Shown: positions 50,192 to 59,300 of the stretch, in pieces
Numbering within the stretch: the stretch's first letter is position 1
Layout of the letters: every line of letters starts with the position of its first letter
Assembly: GCA_964020975.1 (NCBI GenBank)
Contig: OZ026629.1
Span: 45,806,961-45,870,960, forward strand
Reading direction: 5' to 3'
Source: Hermodice carunculata
Taxonomy: Eukaryota; Annelida; Polychaeta; Eunicida; Amphinomidae
Length of the DNA stretch: 64,000 bases
The notes under the pieces: generated by a model
Databases searched by the model: none
What the model was told of the DNA's origin: nothing
Seen by the model: only the letters and a program-made list of their open reading frames with translations
Program-made: the position numbers and the translations under genes

Positions 50192-50758
50192 GGAAGAGCA
50201 CACATGGACAGTGATCAAGAGCATACATAATATTATTAAGCTTGTGGTAGCCTGTTGACAGAGTTTGTACCTTGTACCTCTTTCGTTTCTGCATCAGTAT
50301 TTTTGATTGACCATGGCTGTATTGTCATCATTATACCTCCATGATGTCATTGACATTCACATTTGAACATGTTGAAGTTAAGGCAAACAAATTACTTGCA
50401 AGTATTATTTTATTGTTTATTAAAATTCCAATTACCAAAATCTAGCTTACCATCCAGCGTCAAAGCTGGGACATTTTTCCTTTTCCATGCTACAGCCATA
50501 GTCAATCAAAAATACCCTGCCCTGATGATGTAAAACTATTACTTCATGGATGGCCAATGTTAACAATACAGCTTGTTTACTTTTGTTCATTTGAGCTTGA
50601 CTTCGCAAAGTGAGCCCTATTTTCTACCACCACAATTGGCGCAGTCCACCTAGAAGTGAGCATTGCTTGCATTGTAAGTCTGCCTTATGAGAATGTGAGG
50701 CAGACTTACAAAAGGACAACTTGAGCACAGATATAAGTATGGTTGGTGCATACAGACC
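48697..50758 (+). mobile_element. Harbinger element (inner), TAA duplication, deletion derivative
   Basis: The ends GGCTGGTATGCACCAATCAT and GGTCTGTATGCACCAACCAT (inverse of the right end) match at about 21 of 25 positions, and TAA flanks both sides (48694-48696, 50759-50761). It inserted only 36 bases inside the outer element's left end. It keeps part of a transposase gene and a (CA)n tract (50144-50186). No Myb-like gene was found in it. Confidence 0.85.
48926..49686 (+). pseudogene. HARBI1-like transposase remnant of the inner Harbinger
   Basis: The frame 48926-49240 is the N-terminal part: MDDYIDRLWQLENLNFLY, ISKGSAYTLLRQVVKELEYG and IQLMMALRFYATGSYQAVI, ending in a helix-turn-helix-like DLAGVHQTTV. 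After a frameshift, VIDAIDCSHISITSPPGENA carries the first catalytic Asp (about 49370-49420), then RNRKGYHS. The stretch with the second Asp and the Glu is deleted. Another frame (49501-49686) has the C-terminal TAVLHNFLLATHD. It cannot be active. Confidence 0.85.
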
Positions 50759-51004
50759 TAAGTGACCCTTGGGTAAGTGAGCCTTAAATCCCAGTAAGTG
50801 ACACTTACCTGTAAGTTACACTTAATTGTGAGTGGACTGCACCAAATGCACTTACTGAAAATAGGCATCACTCAAGTAAGTGAACCTTATCGTAAACACA
50901 GCTTTGTCTGAATGTTTCCCACTACCTGAAACTTGGTCATAACATAGCCCTGTATCTTGTACTGTAAATGAAACCAGTCCGCAATTGGAATCCAAACTGG
51001 TAAA

Positions 51005-51400
51005 ATAGCTGCGAAAAAGAAATCGCCAAACTTTACTGTGATAAAAGGAAATATTGCTGGACATCATTGACTAGGTCAAACATATTGTAGAGGACAAAAG
51101 GTCTGACACCCAGGAAAACACAAAGAAGACCAAAGCATGGTTGGAGGTTGAAACAAATTCTGTTCTCAACCCAATACATACCAAAGGAACGCCAAACAGT
51201 TGAGAAAAAATTTGGGATAACCTGAAAACAAAAGCGAAAAAAGATGTGGCCAAAGAAAAATGCAAGAGGGTAAAGGTCACAGGAGGAGGGCAACTCGAAT
51301 CTTCAGATGAAACTGATAATATTACACAGCGGGTAGCAGCCATGGTCCCAGACCAAATCACCTGCCCCTGCATCCTCCTCATCGTCAGAGTCATCTACCA
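51005..51400 (+). pseudogene. Myb/SANT-like second gene of the outer Harbinger, frameshifted
   Basis: Plus-strand pieces: AAKKKSPNFT (about 51012), KRSDTQENTKKTKAWLEVET (about 51103), DNLKTKAKKDVAKEKCKRVK and TGGGQLESSDETDN (51210-51310). This is the pattern of the Myb/SANT-like (NAIF1-type) partner protein of Harbinger transposase: K-rich start, NKKTKAW-EI, W-NLK-KAKK, TGGG. It runs towards the transposase gene, with the 3' ends facing. Several frameshifts. Confidence 0.7.
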
Positions 51401-52330
51401 CATTCCTTTCTCTAAGAAAGTTGTGTAAAACTGCGGTGGCTACAATAACGGTCAAGGAGCGCTCCATCTTGATTTGTAGTTCATTTTTAAGACAGGGGAA
51501 CTTTTTTTTCCATGCATCAAAGGTTCGTTCGATGACAATACGTGTCTTTCATTGGACATAGTTATACGCCGCTCTGCTGCTGTATTAGGATGCTGAAGGG
51601 GCGTCATCAAGTTGGGACGGCAGGGATATCCTGCATCTCCAAGGAGGCATCCTTGAATTTCACCATTCTCGAAACGCTCACATTTGAAGCTGTTGTCAAA
51701 AATTCGACTGTCATGTACTGAAACTGGCCAGCTACAAACTATATTGGTGAACAACATATCAGCATCACACATCGCCTGAACGTTGATGGAAAAAATTCCC
51801 TTTCTGTTCCTGAACAGCTCTGCATTAACCCCAGGTGGTGCTTTAATTCGGATATGGGTGCAATCGATTGCACCGATTACCCCAGGGAATCTTCCTTTTT
51901 CGTCAAATTTTTCATGTACATAGTTCCTATCTTCCATTGACGGGAACTAAATATAGTTAGGTCGCAGACCTGCCAATATGCGGGAGACCATGTGAACAAT
52001 TCTTCCAACGGTAGACTGATGGACTCCACCAAGGTCTCCTACCCCATTTTGGTATGTTCCTGTGGCATAAAACCTTAGTGCGGTGGTTAGTTGCAATGGT
52101 GCAGGTATGGCTTCATTCCGATCATGCCCATACTCTAGATCAGCAGCCACTTGATGAAGAAGTTCATATGCTGATTATTCGATCATCCTATACCATTTAC
52201 GGAATTCTCCATCTCTGAGGTATTCAAATGGATTTGTCCTGTCTCTCCATAAACGGTATTCCCTGGACGATTTTATAAAAATTTTGAAGTTGCCACAGAC
52301 GGTCAAGGGAGTCCACCGTGTCCTCCATAT
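51380..52330 (-). pseudogene. HARBI1-like transposase of the outer Harbinger, damaged
   Basis: The N-terminus MEDTVDSLDRLWQLQN begins at 52330; a stop and a frameshift follow. LEYGHDRNEAIPAPLQLTTA (52150 on) is the DNA-binding half, ending GDLGGVHQSTVGRIV. The nuclease has Asp 1 in GAIDCTHIRIKAPPG, Asp 2 in CLLGDAGYPCRPNLMTPL (51937-51550 region) and, one frameshift later, the Glu in VIERTFDAWKKKFP (about 51520). ATAVLHNFLRERN ends the domain. All three DDE residues exist in the DNA, but in more than one frame. A KNRKG-type motif (FRNRKGIFSINVQ) is intact. Confidence 0.85.
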
Positions 52331-52976
52331 TGCTAACTCATCAAATGGAAGGTCACTTGAAAATTACAGCCAATCTTAGAAATGTAAGTGCTGCTTAAGT
52401 CTACCCTTGACCAGACTTACCCTTACCTTATTTTTAAGTGTCTCCTAAAATTAAGTGTGCTTGGTGCAGTACACTTACTGAGTAAGTATCACTTACCATG
52501 GAGGTAAGTGTGTCTTAATATTTAAGTGGAGTTGGTGCATACCAGCCTAAGAGTGTCAATAATGACAAGTGTACTAAAGCTGATAAATTCTGTTCTATCC
52601 AAACATACAACAGAGTAGTGTGCCTTTACCGAGTTTTTCATCATATCTTGTTCAGGCTGCTGCTGTTTGATATATTTATGATAATGAAACCTTTTTCAAA
52701 GTTGCGAAGTGTATGAAACATAATCTACACGCACAGTACGTTTACAGTGAAAGTGATTCATCGACTATGGAACTTTCACTTTGTATTGTATATTATGTAT
52801 GCAGCTCAGCTACAGGTCTTGTTATATGCTATATGAGTGAACACACAATAGATAAAAAGTACGAAGTACTAGTGGAACCATGGACAATCATTTTTTATTT
52901 TCACCGTCTCTACGATTGAAAACATTTGCACATGTTTACCTTTACTTAGCAAGAATAATCGTACTTTACGTGTTAA

Positions 52977-53200
52977 CCCTTTCCCCCTTGAATTAAGACT
53001 GAGTCAACAGCTTTCCTCGGCATGGGTTGGGCACTAACCCATGCCGAGGAAAGCTGTTGACCTGGGTCATCTTGCCTTGACAAGTATCAATTTCAATTAT
53101 CAGTCAAATTGTTTTTCATTGCTGTTGAAATCAGTTGAAAACGCTGAAGCAGACGACATTTGACCACCAGCCGGTTTTGGTCGGTTTAAGGGAGAAAGGG
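52977..53200. mobile_element. piggyBac-like MITE with TTAA duplication
   Basis: TTAA at 52973-52976 and 53201-53204 flanks 224 bases whose ends are CCCTTTCCCCCTTGAA and (inverse) CCCTTTCTCCCTTAAA. TTAA targets with CCCT ends are the mark of piggyBac-type elements. The interior holds a perfect 26-bp hairpin (53003-53061). No coding sequence. Confidence 0.75.
53003..53061. repeat. perfect 26-bp stem, 7-base loop hairpin
   Basis: GTCAACAGCTTTCCTCGGCA and six further bases pair without mismatch with 53036-53061 around a GGGCACT loop. It lies inside the piggyBac-like MITE, and its perfection suggests a recent origin or gene conversion between the arms. Confidence 0.85.
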
Positions 53201-53439
53201 TTAAGATACGCAGCACTTTGGAAGTTTACACATCTTGCCATGTGAATGGTACTTTTATTGTCACGTACAGGGTGTGAATAATTATTCAAATCTGCTATAG
53301 AGTCTAACTACTTTCTGGTTTCCGAATTGTTTGAATTACCACCAGTGTACTTTGTGATCGTGGTCTACAACACATTAATGTTATGTGCCTTCCCGCCTAT
53401 AATGAAAGAGTTACAGGACAATAATTTATATGGAGGTTT

Positions 53440-55775
53440 GACAATGCATCAAATTATTTTTTGTTTTACAGTATCATCGGCTTTTGGAGAATTTTATGGA
53501 CGGCTTTGCTATTTTACATTTCCTCCTATTACTATTTTCAGGGGATGTGCTTCCAAACCGAGGCCCCACTGAAACAACAGGGTACTTGTGTATTTGCCAT
53601 GCGAATATCCGTGGTCTTTCCCACGACAAACTTTCATGTATTAGGTCATCACTAACACAGTCATACGACTTAATAGCCCTTTCTGGAACTTTTCTGTACC
53701 AGCATAAGGACAGTGCTGGCTTTACTTTACCAGGCTTTCACCCGATCATATGCAATGATCGCGCCAATCGTTTTGGCAGTGGAATTGCGTTTTATGCATC
53801 TCAGGCCTTGATTGTGAAAAGACGTACCGACCTGGGGAACTCTGCTCTCGAAATTTTGTGGGTGGAAGTTCGGATTCATAATAACAACTTCTTATTAGCA
53901 GTTGTTTATGGATCCCCAAATTCAGGTGTGTCGCTTTGGGATGACTTTCATTTGCATGTGGACCAGGCCTGCAGCTCTGGATCTAGTAACCTAATAAATT
54001 ATGGGTGACTTGAATGCAGACCCTAAAACTAATCATGGAAAAAATTTGCAAAATTTTAGTCTCCAAAACAACCTCACCATTCATATCAATGAACTTAAAA
54101 GGATAGCTGAGCATACCTCATCATGTTTAGATCAGATATTAAGTAATATTCCACAATTTGTACGAGGTACCTCTGTATTGCCTCCAGTTGCACAAAATGA
54201 TCATTGTACAGTTTCAGCAAGCCTACTTTTTCGAATAAAAATGGATAGTTCATACAAAAAAAGGTTTATTGGGCAGTATAACAATTGAAAGCAAATTTTG
54301 ATTACTTTCGTGAAAAACTAAATGAGTCAATTGGGACGCCTGTCTTGATGCCCCTGATGTCGATTCTGCCTGCCTGAATTGGACAAGTACATTCTTGAAC
54401 GTCGCTCGACTATGTATTCCAAATAAAAATGTCAGCATTAGACAAAACGGCTCTCCGTTGTATACCTCAAAACTGCGGACACAAAAAGGTAAAGTTCACA
54501 GAATTCACGAGAAGGCAAAGGCCTCAACCGCAAGCCCTCAACTTTGGAGGTATTTTCGTGAACTAAGGAATAAATATATTAGTGATCTAAGGAAAGCCGA
54601 TGATGATTAGGCCTATCATAACAAACAATGCAATATTGTTAATACTGGGGAGTTTAAAAGTAAAAATTGTTGGGAAATGGTCAAGTATTTTACGTCTGGT
54701 AATACTAATACGTCTATATCATCTATGCTGTCAAACGACTGTGTCATATCGGACGGCAAAACCAAAGCTGAGGTTTTTAACGAGTTTTTCACGCATGAGG
54801 GCAGGGGTCCCACAAGGTTCAGTTTTGGATTCACTGTTGCTTCTTGTGTATGATATTGTTGAGATTGTTAAATCTGAAATACGCCTTTTTGCTGATGATA
54901 CGACTTTACATATTACATTTTACAATCCACCCGAAGCAGCTGAGAATATAAACAGTGATCTTGATTCAATATCACAATGGCCAGACCAATGGCTAGTTTC
55001 CTTTAACCCCACCAAAACCAAATCAATGGTAATGTGCAAGAAAAATAATCCTGAAGACCATCCCAACCTGAGATTCAATAACAATATTCGTGAAAATGTG
55101 ACTGTGCACAAACACTTAGGACTATGGCTCTCGTTTGACCTGTCCTTGTCCACCTATGCGGACCATATTGTCGCAAAATCAAGAAAATTAGCCGGTGTCC
55201 TAAAACGCCTACAATATAAATTGAATAAAAAATCCCTTGAATGTCTTTACTTTTCCTTTGTACTCCCTTGCTTGGAGTATGCCATTGTGGTCTGAGATGG
55301 ATGCGCAAAAACTGACAAAGATCGTTTGGAAGCTGACCAGTAGGATGCAGCCCGGGTCCTGACAGCAGCATTTGCACAGACAAGTCTTGAAAAAAATTAT
55401 ACAGAAACAGGCTGGGAAAAACAAGCTCAGCGTAGGAGAAAACAAAAATTGGTACTTATGTTTAAAATTTTTAATGGAACAGGTCCATCATACCTAAGAA
55501 ATATTTTACAGTAAACAGTCTCAGGGCGGGCAAAGCAAATAAGAACTTTTGAAGCTAAAAAATCTACATTTTATAATTCCATCAGCTTTCCAAGAATGGA
55601 ATTTATTAGCCCGACGTGTTAAGGACCTTGATCATCTAGACGAATTTAAGCGGGAGCTAAATCGAAACAAACCCAAAAGTAACGAGTTGTATTATACTGG
55701 AGTAAGAAAACTTTCTTTAATTCATGCTAGAATGTGAATGAAATGCTCTTATGGAGAAGACTCCGAAAAGGTTTG

Positions 55776-55780
<5 letters not shown>
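53440..55780 (+). mobile_element. CR1/L2-like LINE copy B with 2A-like start and the shared RT deletion
   Basis: A hydrophobic lead is followed by GDVLPNRGP (53541-53567), a worn 2A-like motif. The APE-type endonuclease follows: CHANIRGLS, GSGIAFYASQAL, LAVVYGSPNSG, GDLNADP at 54001 and SSCLDQILSN. The linker has WTSTFLNVARLCIPN-type sequence and KVHRIHEKAKAS. The RT then jumps from NEFFTH to RAGVPQGSVLDS, losing the motif A block exactly as copy A does. IRLFADDTTLHI, FNPTKTKSMVM, LGLWLSFDLS and the PSAFQEWNLLARRVKD tail remain. Relative to copy A it also lacks about 60 bases near 55737, and it runs into a T tract at 55780. It has frameshifts and cannot be autonomous. Confidence 0.85.

Positions 55781-55816
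<36 letters not shown>
55780..55816 (+). repeat. T homopolymer
   Basis: A run of 37 T at the 3' limit of LINE copy B. It lies on the sense strand, so it is not the LINE's own poly(A) and may mark another insertion or an expansion. Confidence 0.9.
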
Positions 55817-55820
<4 letters not shown>

Positions 55821-56269
55821 GCAATAGGTATGTTTTATAACGAGTTACAACTAAGACTTTGCCGAGTGGTAACTTTAACATTAAAATCTTATTGTTTGAC
55901 ATTGAAAGAAGTTGCATTACAAAAAGACAGAATAAGGAAATCTTTGAGGCTGTTCACAAATACATTGAGCTTTCTGGAAGGTTCAAATTATAATTTCGTT
56001 CTAAAACTTAGCAAAGGTTCCTTTTTTTCTACTTTCTACCCACACATCGTGCTACTTCATCTTATTTGTCCTTTTCTTCTTAATTGTGGTCTTATTCGAT
56101 ACCTATCTGTTAACTGCTTATTTGAAATATTCATGTTGTCTTGTGCATATGTACAAAAGGCCTTCATATGGGCTGGCAAGCCTGTTGGCCAATTTTTTTT
56201 TTTTTTTTTTAGTTTTGTTTTGGGGGTTTGGGTTTTTTTGGGGGGGGGGGGCGGGTTGTTGAAATAAAA

Positions 56270-56670
56270 TATGTTTAAACACAAACAAATTATAGCCTTG
56301 ATATTGACGGGAAGATATTGGATACAATAGGAAAGACTAGGTACTTGGGTTTTTATTTTGATGAACATCTAGGTTTTCAAGAAGGAATACATGTACTCTC
56401 AGAAGACATCACAGAGGTAAAGCTACAAGTTTATTTCACACAATAATTAAAACACATGACAGAAGAAATGAGTATGTGTCATATGGCAGCCATAAATGCG
56501 TAAGAATTGGCAACTTTTTATTTCAATGCGATTTTCTTGGAACAATAGACACCGGATTTAGGAGCATGGTGAATAGGTATGCTCCTGCTAACCCCTGGAC
56601 CTTAAGTTGTTTATCACATGGCACTGCAAAACTTGTAATATTTTTCAACGAATTTTTGCGGATTTTTTGA
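56270..56670 (+). mobile_element. worn LINE fragment (RT thumb region), uncertain
   Basis: One plus frame near 56290-56400 reads LDIDGKILDTIGKTRYLGFY and FDEHLGFQEGI, like the YLGV-F-D-L-F block after the RT palm of invertebrate LINEs of the type at 13478. The following 64-codon frame (56476-56670) has RYAPANPW, perhaps the next block. Flanked by T and G runs (56189-56250). Confidence 0.4.
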
Positions 56671-56679
56671 TCAACAATA

Positions 56680-57320
56680 ACAGTGTGATAGTATGACAAG
56701 CCGTTTTAACATTTAATCCGAATTTAAGATATCTGAAATTCGAATTATAGATATATGTTAATTAGTTTTAGATATCTTTGAAGATGGCCACATCTAAAAA
56801 TTATTTTTACGTATCTTAAATTGATTGGTCATTAGATTTATAGTACTGAAATAAACTTACTATCTAAAAATCAATTATAAATAACGATAAAGTTTTGAAG
56901 CATGAGGTTGAAGAAAACAGTAGGAGGCCAATACTTGGAATCGTGATACATTTTGATGTACAAAAGATATACATTACTACAAAAATCCAGATGTAGAGGG
57001 CCGAGGTTAAACAAGAAATGGGCCATTTGGGCCTCGCCTCCTGATAATCAGAACCCTGATTTAATCATTATCTAAATTATTTATACAGAACTGAGCAAAT
57101 ATATTATTGAAATGTTCACTTCAAAAATTAAAAAACTGATAGCAGGTTTTCGAAACGGGCACATTGCCAGAGTGATCGTTGCTGAGGAAAGCAGGCAGGT
57201 GATTACGCTCTGTCCTGAATAGTTTTGCATGACTGGTCAGCGCCCATTGTGTCAGGGCTGGTGAGGGTTGCCCCTTGCTGCAGCCTACAAACGCTAAAGC
57301 AGGCCTATAAGTTTTACTGT
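56680..57320. other. no recognised feature
   Basis: AT-rich, with ATATCTAAAATTCG-like short phrases near 56720-56900. Nothing is supported as a gene. Confidence 0.4.
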
Positions 57321-57324
57321 TCAA

Positions 57325-57965
57325 TAATTCACAAAACCCTGGGTTTTCAGTTTAAAATCCACGGTTTTGCTCAGAAAACTCAGAGTTTTTAAACAAAACC
57401 CAGGGTATTGTACGTAAAACCATGAGTTTTGTAACGATACCCCGAGTTTTGCTTGCAAATCCCAGGGTTTTGTAAACTACCCAGAATAACAAAACAAATA
57501 TCATAATTTCTAAACTTTGTTCAATAATAAGCACAAAACCCTGGGTTTTATTACAAACCCCGTTAGAGTTTTGTGAACAAATCACAGTGATTTATATACA
57601 AAACTCTGGGTTTTGTAATAAAGCCCTGAGTTTTGGTTTGTTATCCAATCTTGTCACAAAACTCAGGCTTTGGTTTCAAACCCCCGAGTTTTGTCACGAT
57701 AACTCTGGGTTTTGCAGTTGTTTCGGTCAATAATTTGCAAAACCCAGGGTTTGTGGCATCACAAAACTAAGTGCACTGTAATATGCTAAACCCGTAGTCA
57801 GCTTGATAATTTGCAAAACCCTCAGTTTTGTTGTGATATCTCTGGGTATTGCAGTTGCTTAGCTCAATAATTAAGAAAACCCAGGGTTTTGTGACGTCAC
57901 ATATCCCACGGTTTTGAACATTTCGCAAAACCCTGGGATTTGTGATGTCACATAACCCATCGTTT
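57325..57965 (+). repeat. palindromic minisatellite, CAAAACCCAGGGTTTTG type
   Basis: About 25 copies of AAAACCC(A/T)GGGTTTTG or close variants (ACTCAGAGTTTT, CCCCGAGTTTTG) at intervals of roughly 20-35 bases across 640 bases. Because the core is its own reverse complement, orientation is undefined. Spacers are not alike. It is not the TTAGGG telomere repeat. Confidence 0.8.
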
Positions 57966-57969
57966 TGTA

Positions 57970-59300
57970 ATTTAATTTAATTATTTTTTAATTAAATTTA
58001 ATTTTACACCAATCACTCACAACACGGCTTTCATTATCATGTGATTCGATGCCCAAATTAGATAAGAGTAAAAAACTCACTTCGCCAAAGTTTGTCAATT
58101 TTGCATTTTACCCCTGCACTGTCCAACCTTCTGAACTTTAACTGTCAACAAAGATCATGCCAAGATGGCGGGTCTCGGAAAATTGGTCATCGGCTCGCGA
58201 CGTAAACGTGTATTTTATCACTGTGTGCACTTCATGGCCTTATATTTGTGAGATGTATACCGCATATGTGTATGTAAGTAATATAACACTAATAATAGAT
58301 TAAGGCTGATTTTCTGGCCCCCGTACTCAACACCAAACATGTGGGCTTGATCGTTCGAAATTTTGCGGAGCGAGGAGGCCATTTTTAGGCCTAGGCACGG
58401 TCCACGAAATATTAAGTTTGGGGTGTTTTAAAAGGCCCAGGTCTGCGATTTTATCAGCTGGTGAAATATGGACACAGTACTGGTCTATTTCTTGAAACAA
58501 TCCAATAGTGTAATTTCATATAATTGTATGAATTTCATAACAAGCTTAACCTAGATGTATATGGAGCAACATGAATAGGGAGTTTTTCAAGGTATGGACC
58601 AACACATTTGACTTGTAACCTTGATTGAAATTTTAAAAAGGGGGGCGGGTGAGTGGGGAGGGTACTTGTTAATGACCTGAATCTCCTTGTTTTCATCAAA
58701 TGGGGGGGGGGGGATTTGGGAAGAAAATCCTTGAAAGAGGAAGGGGTGCAATTAGATTTATAGAACTATCATGTGCTACCACTTTTTGAGGGAGTGCGGG
58801 GGCGGGTTTTCTGGGACCGTGCGGCCGGCCTGGAGAGTTAGCGGCGTGAGGTCTCTGATCTTCCGCCTAGCTTTAGAACCTGCCGTACAACTTTCACCTA
58901 TTAGATTCAGATCATAAATTTATATTTCTCATGACCTTTAACAATGGAGACACAGAGGTGGCAAGACTGGTCATGAATTATGTAAACTTTCGTCTGTTGA
59001 AACAAAAAAGGAAACTGTTTCCTTGTAAAAGAAAAAAAAAATCAATGCCTGGGACCCTGGGTGAAGCTATATTAGAGAGAGACTGATTTTATCATTTTAA
59101 TGTATTGAAACCCCAACAGAGGGAGCCTGCTGTGGCACATTCTTGAATGCTGGATTTTATCATTGAATGCTGGATATATTTTTTTTTTTTTTTTTTTTTT
59201 TTAGTATAGATATTTTATATTTATGTTCTATTGTATACATTTGCAACACTATGTGTTTCCCTTTGCTATGTCCTAATGTTGAATGTGCAAATCAAGAATC
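57970..59300. other. mostly unassigned; possible 5' region of a gene
   Basis: This holds the ATGGCGGG candidate start (58163), G-rich patches at 58638-58720 and a T run at 59178-59203. No repeat family is identified. Confidence 0.35.

Larger units (their letters stand above)
48659..52547 (-). mobile_element. Harbinger element (outer), interrupted by a second Harbinger
   Basis: The terminal inverted repeats GGCTGGTATGCACCAAC..CACTTAAAT match at about 31 of 35 positions. The flanks are TTA (left) and TAA (right), so the 3-base TWA duplication is imperfect. The element carries a HARBI1-like transposase on the minus strand (52330-51380) and a Myb/SANT-like second gene on the plus strand (about 51005-51400), the two-gene set of Harbinger. 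Subterminal AAGTAAGTG/CACTTACTT motifs are numerous at both ends. Without the inner element it would be about 1.8 kb. Both genes are damaged. Confidence 0.85.

Noticed and set aside
51033-51394. Minus-strand frames of 86 and 107 codons within the outer Harbinger
   Set aside because: The opposite strand carries the Myb/SANT-like sequence, so these are shadows.
57325-57965. Telomere-like GGGTTT content
   Set aside because: The unit is CCCAGGGTTTTG with irregular spacing, not TTAGGG or TTTAGGG in tandem.
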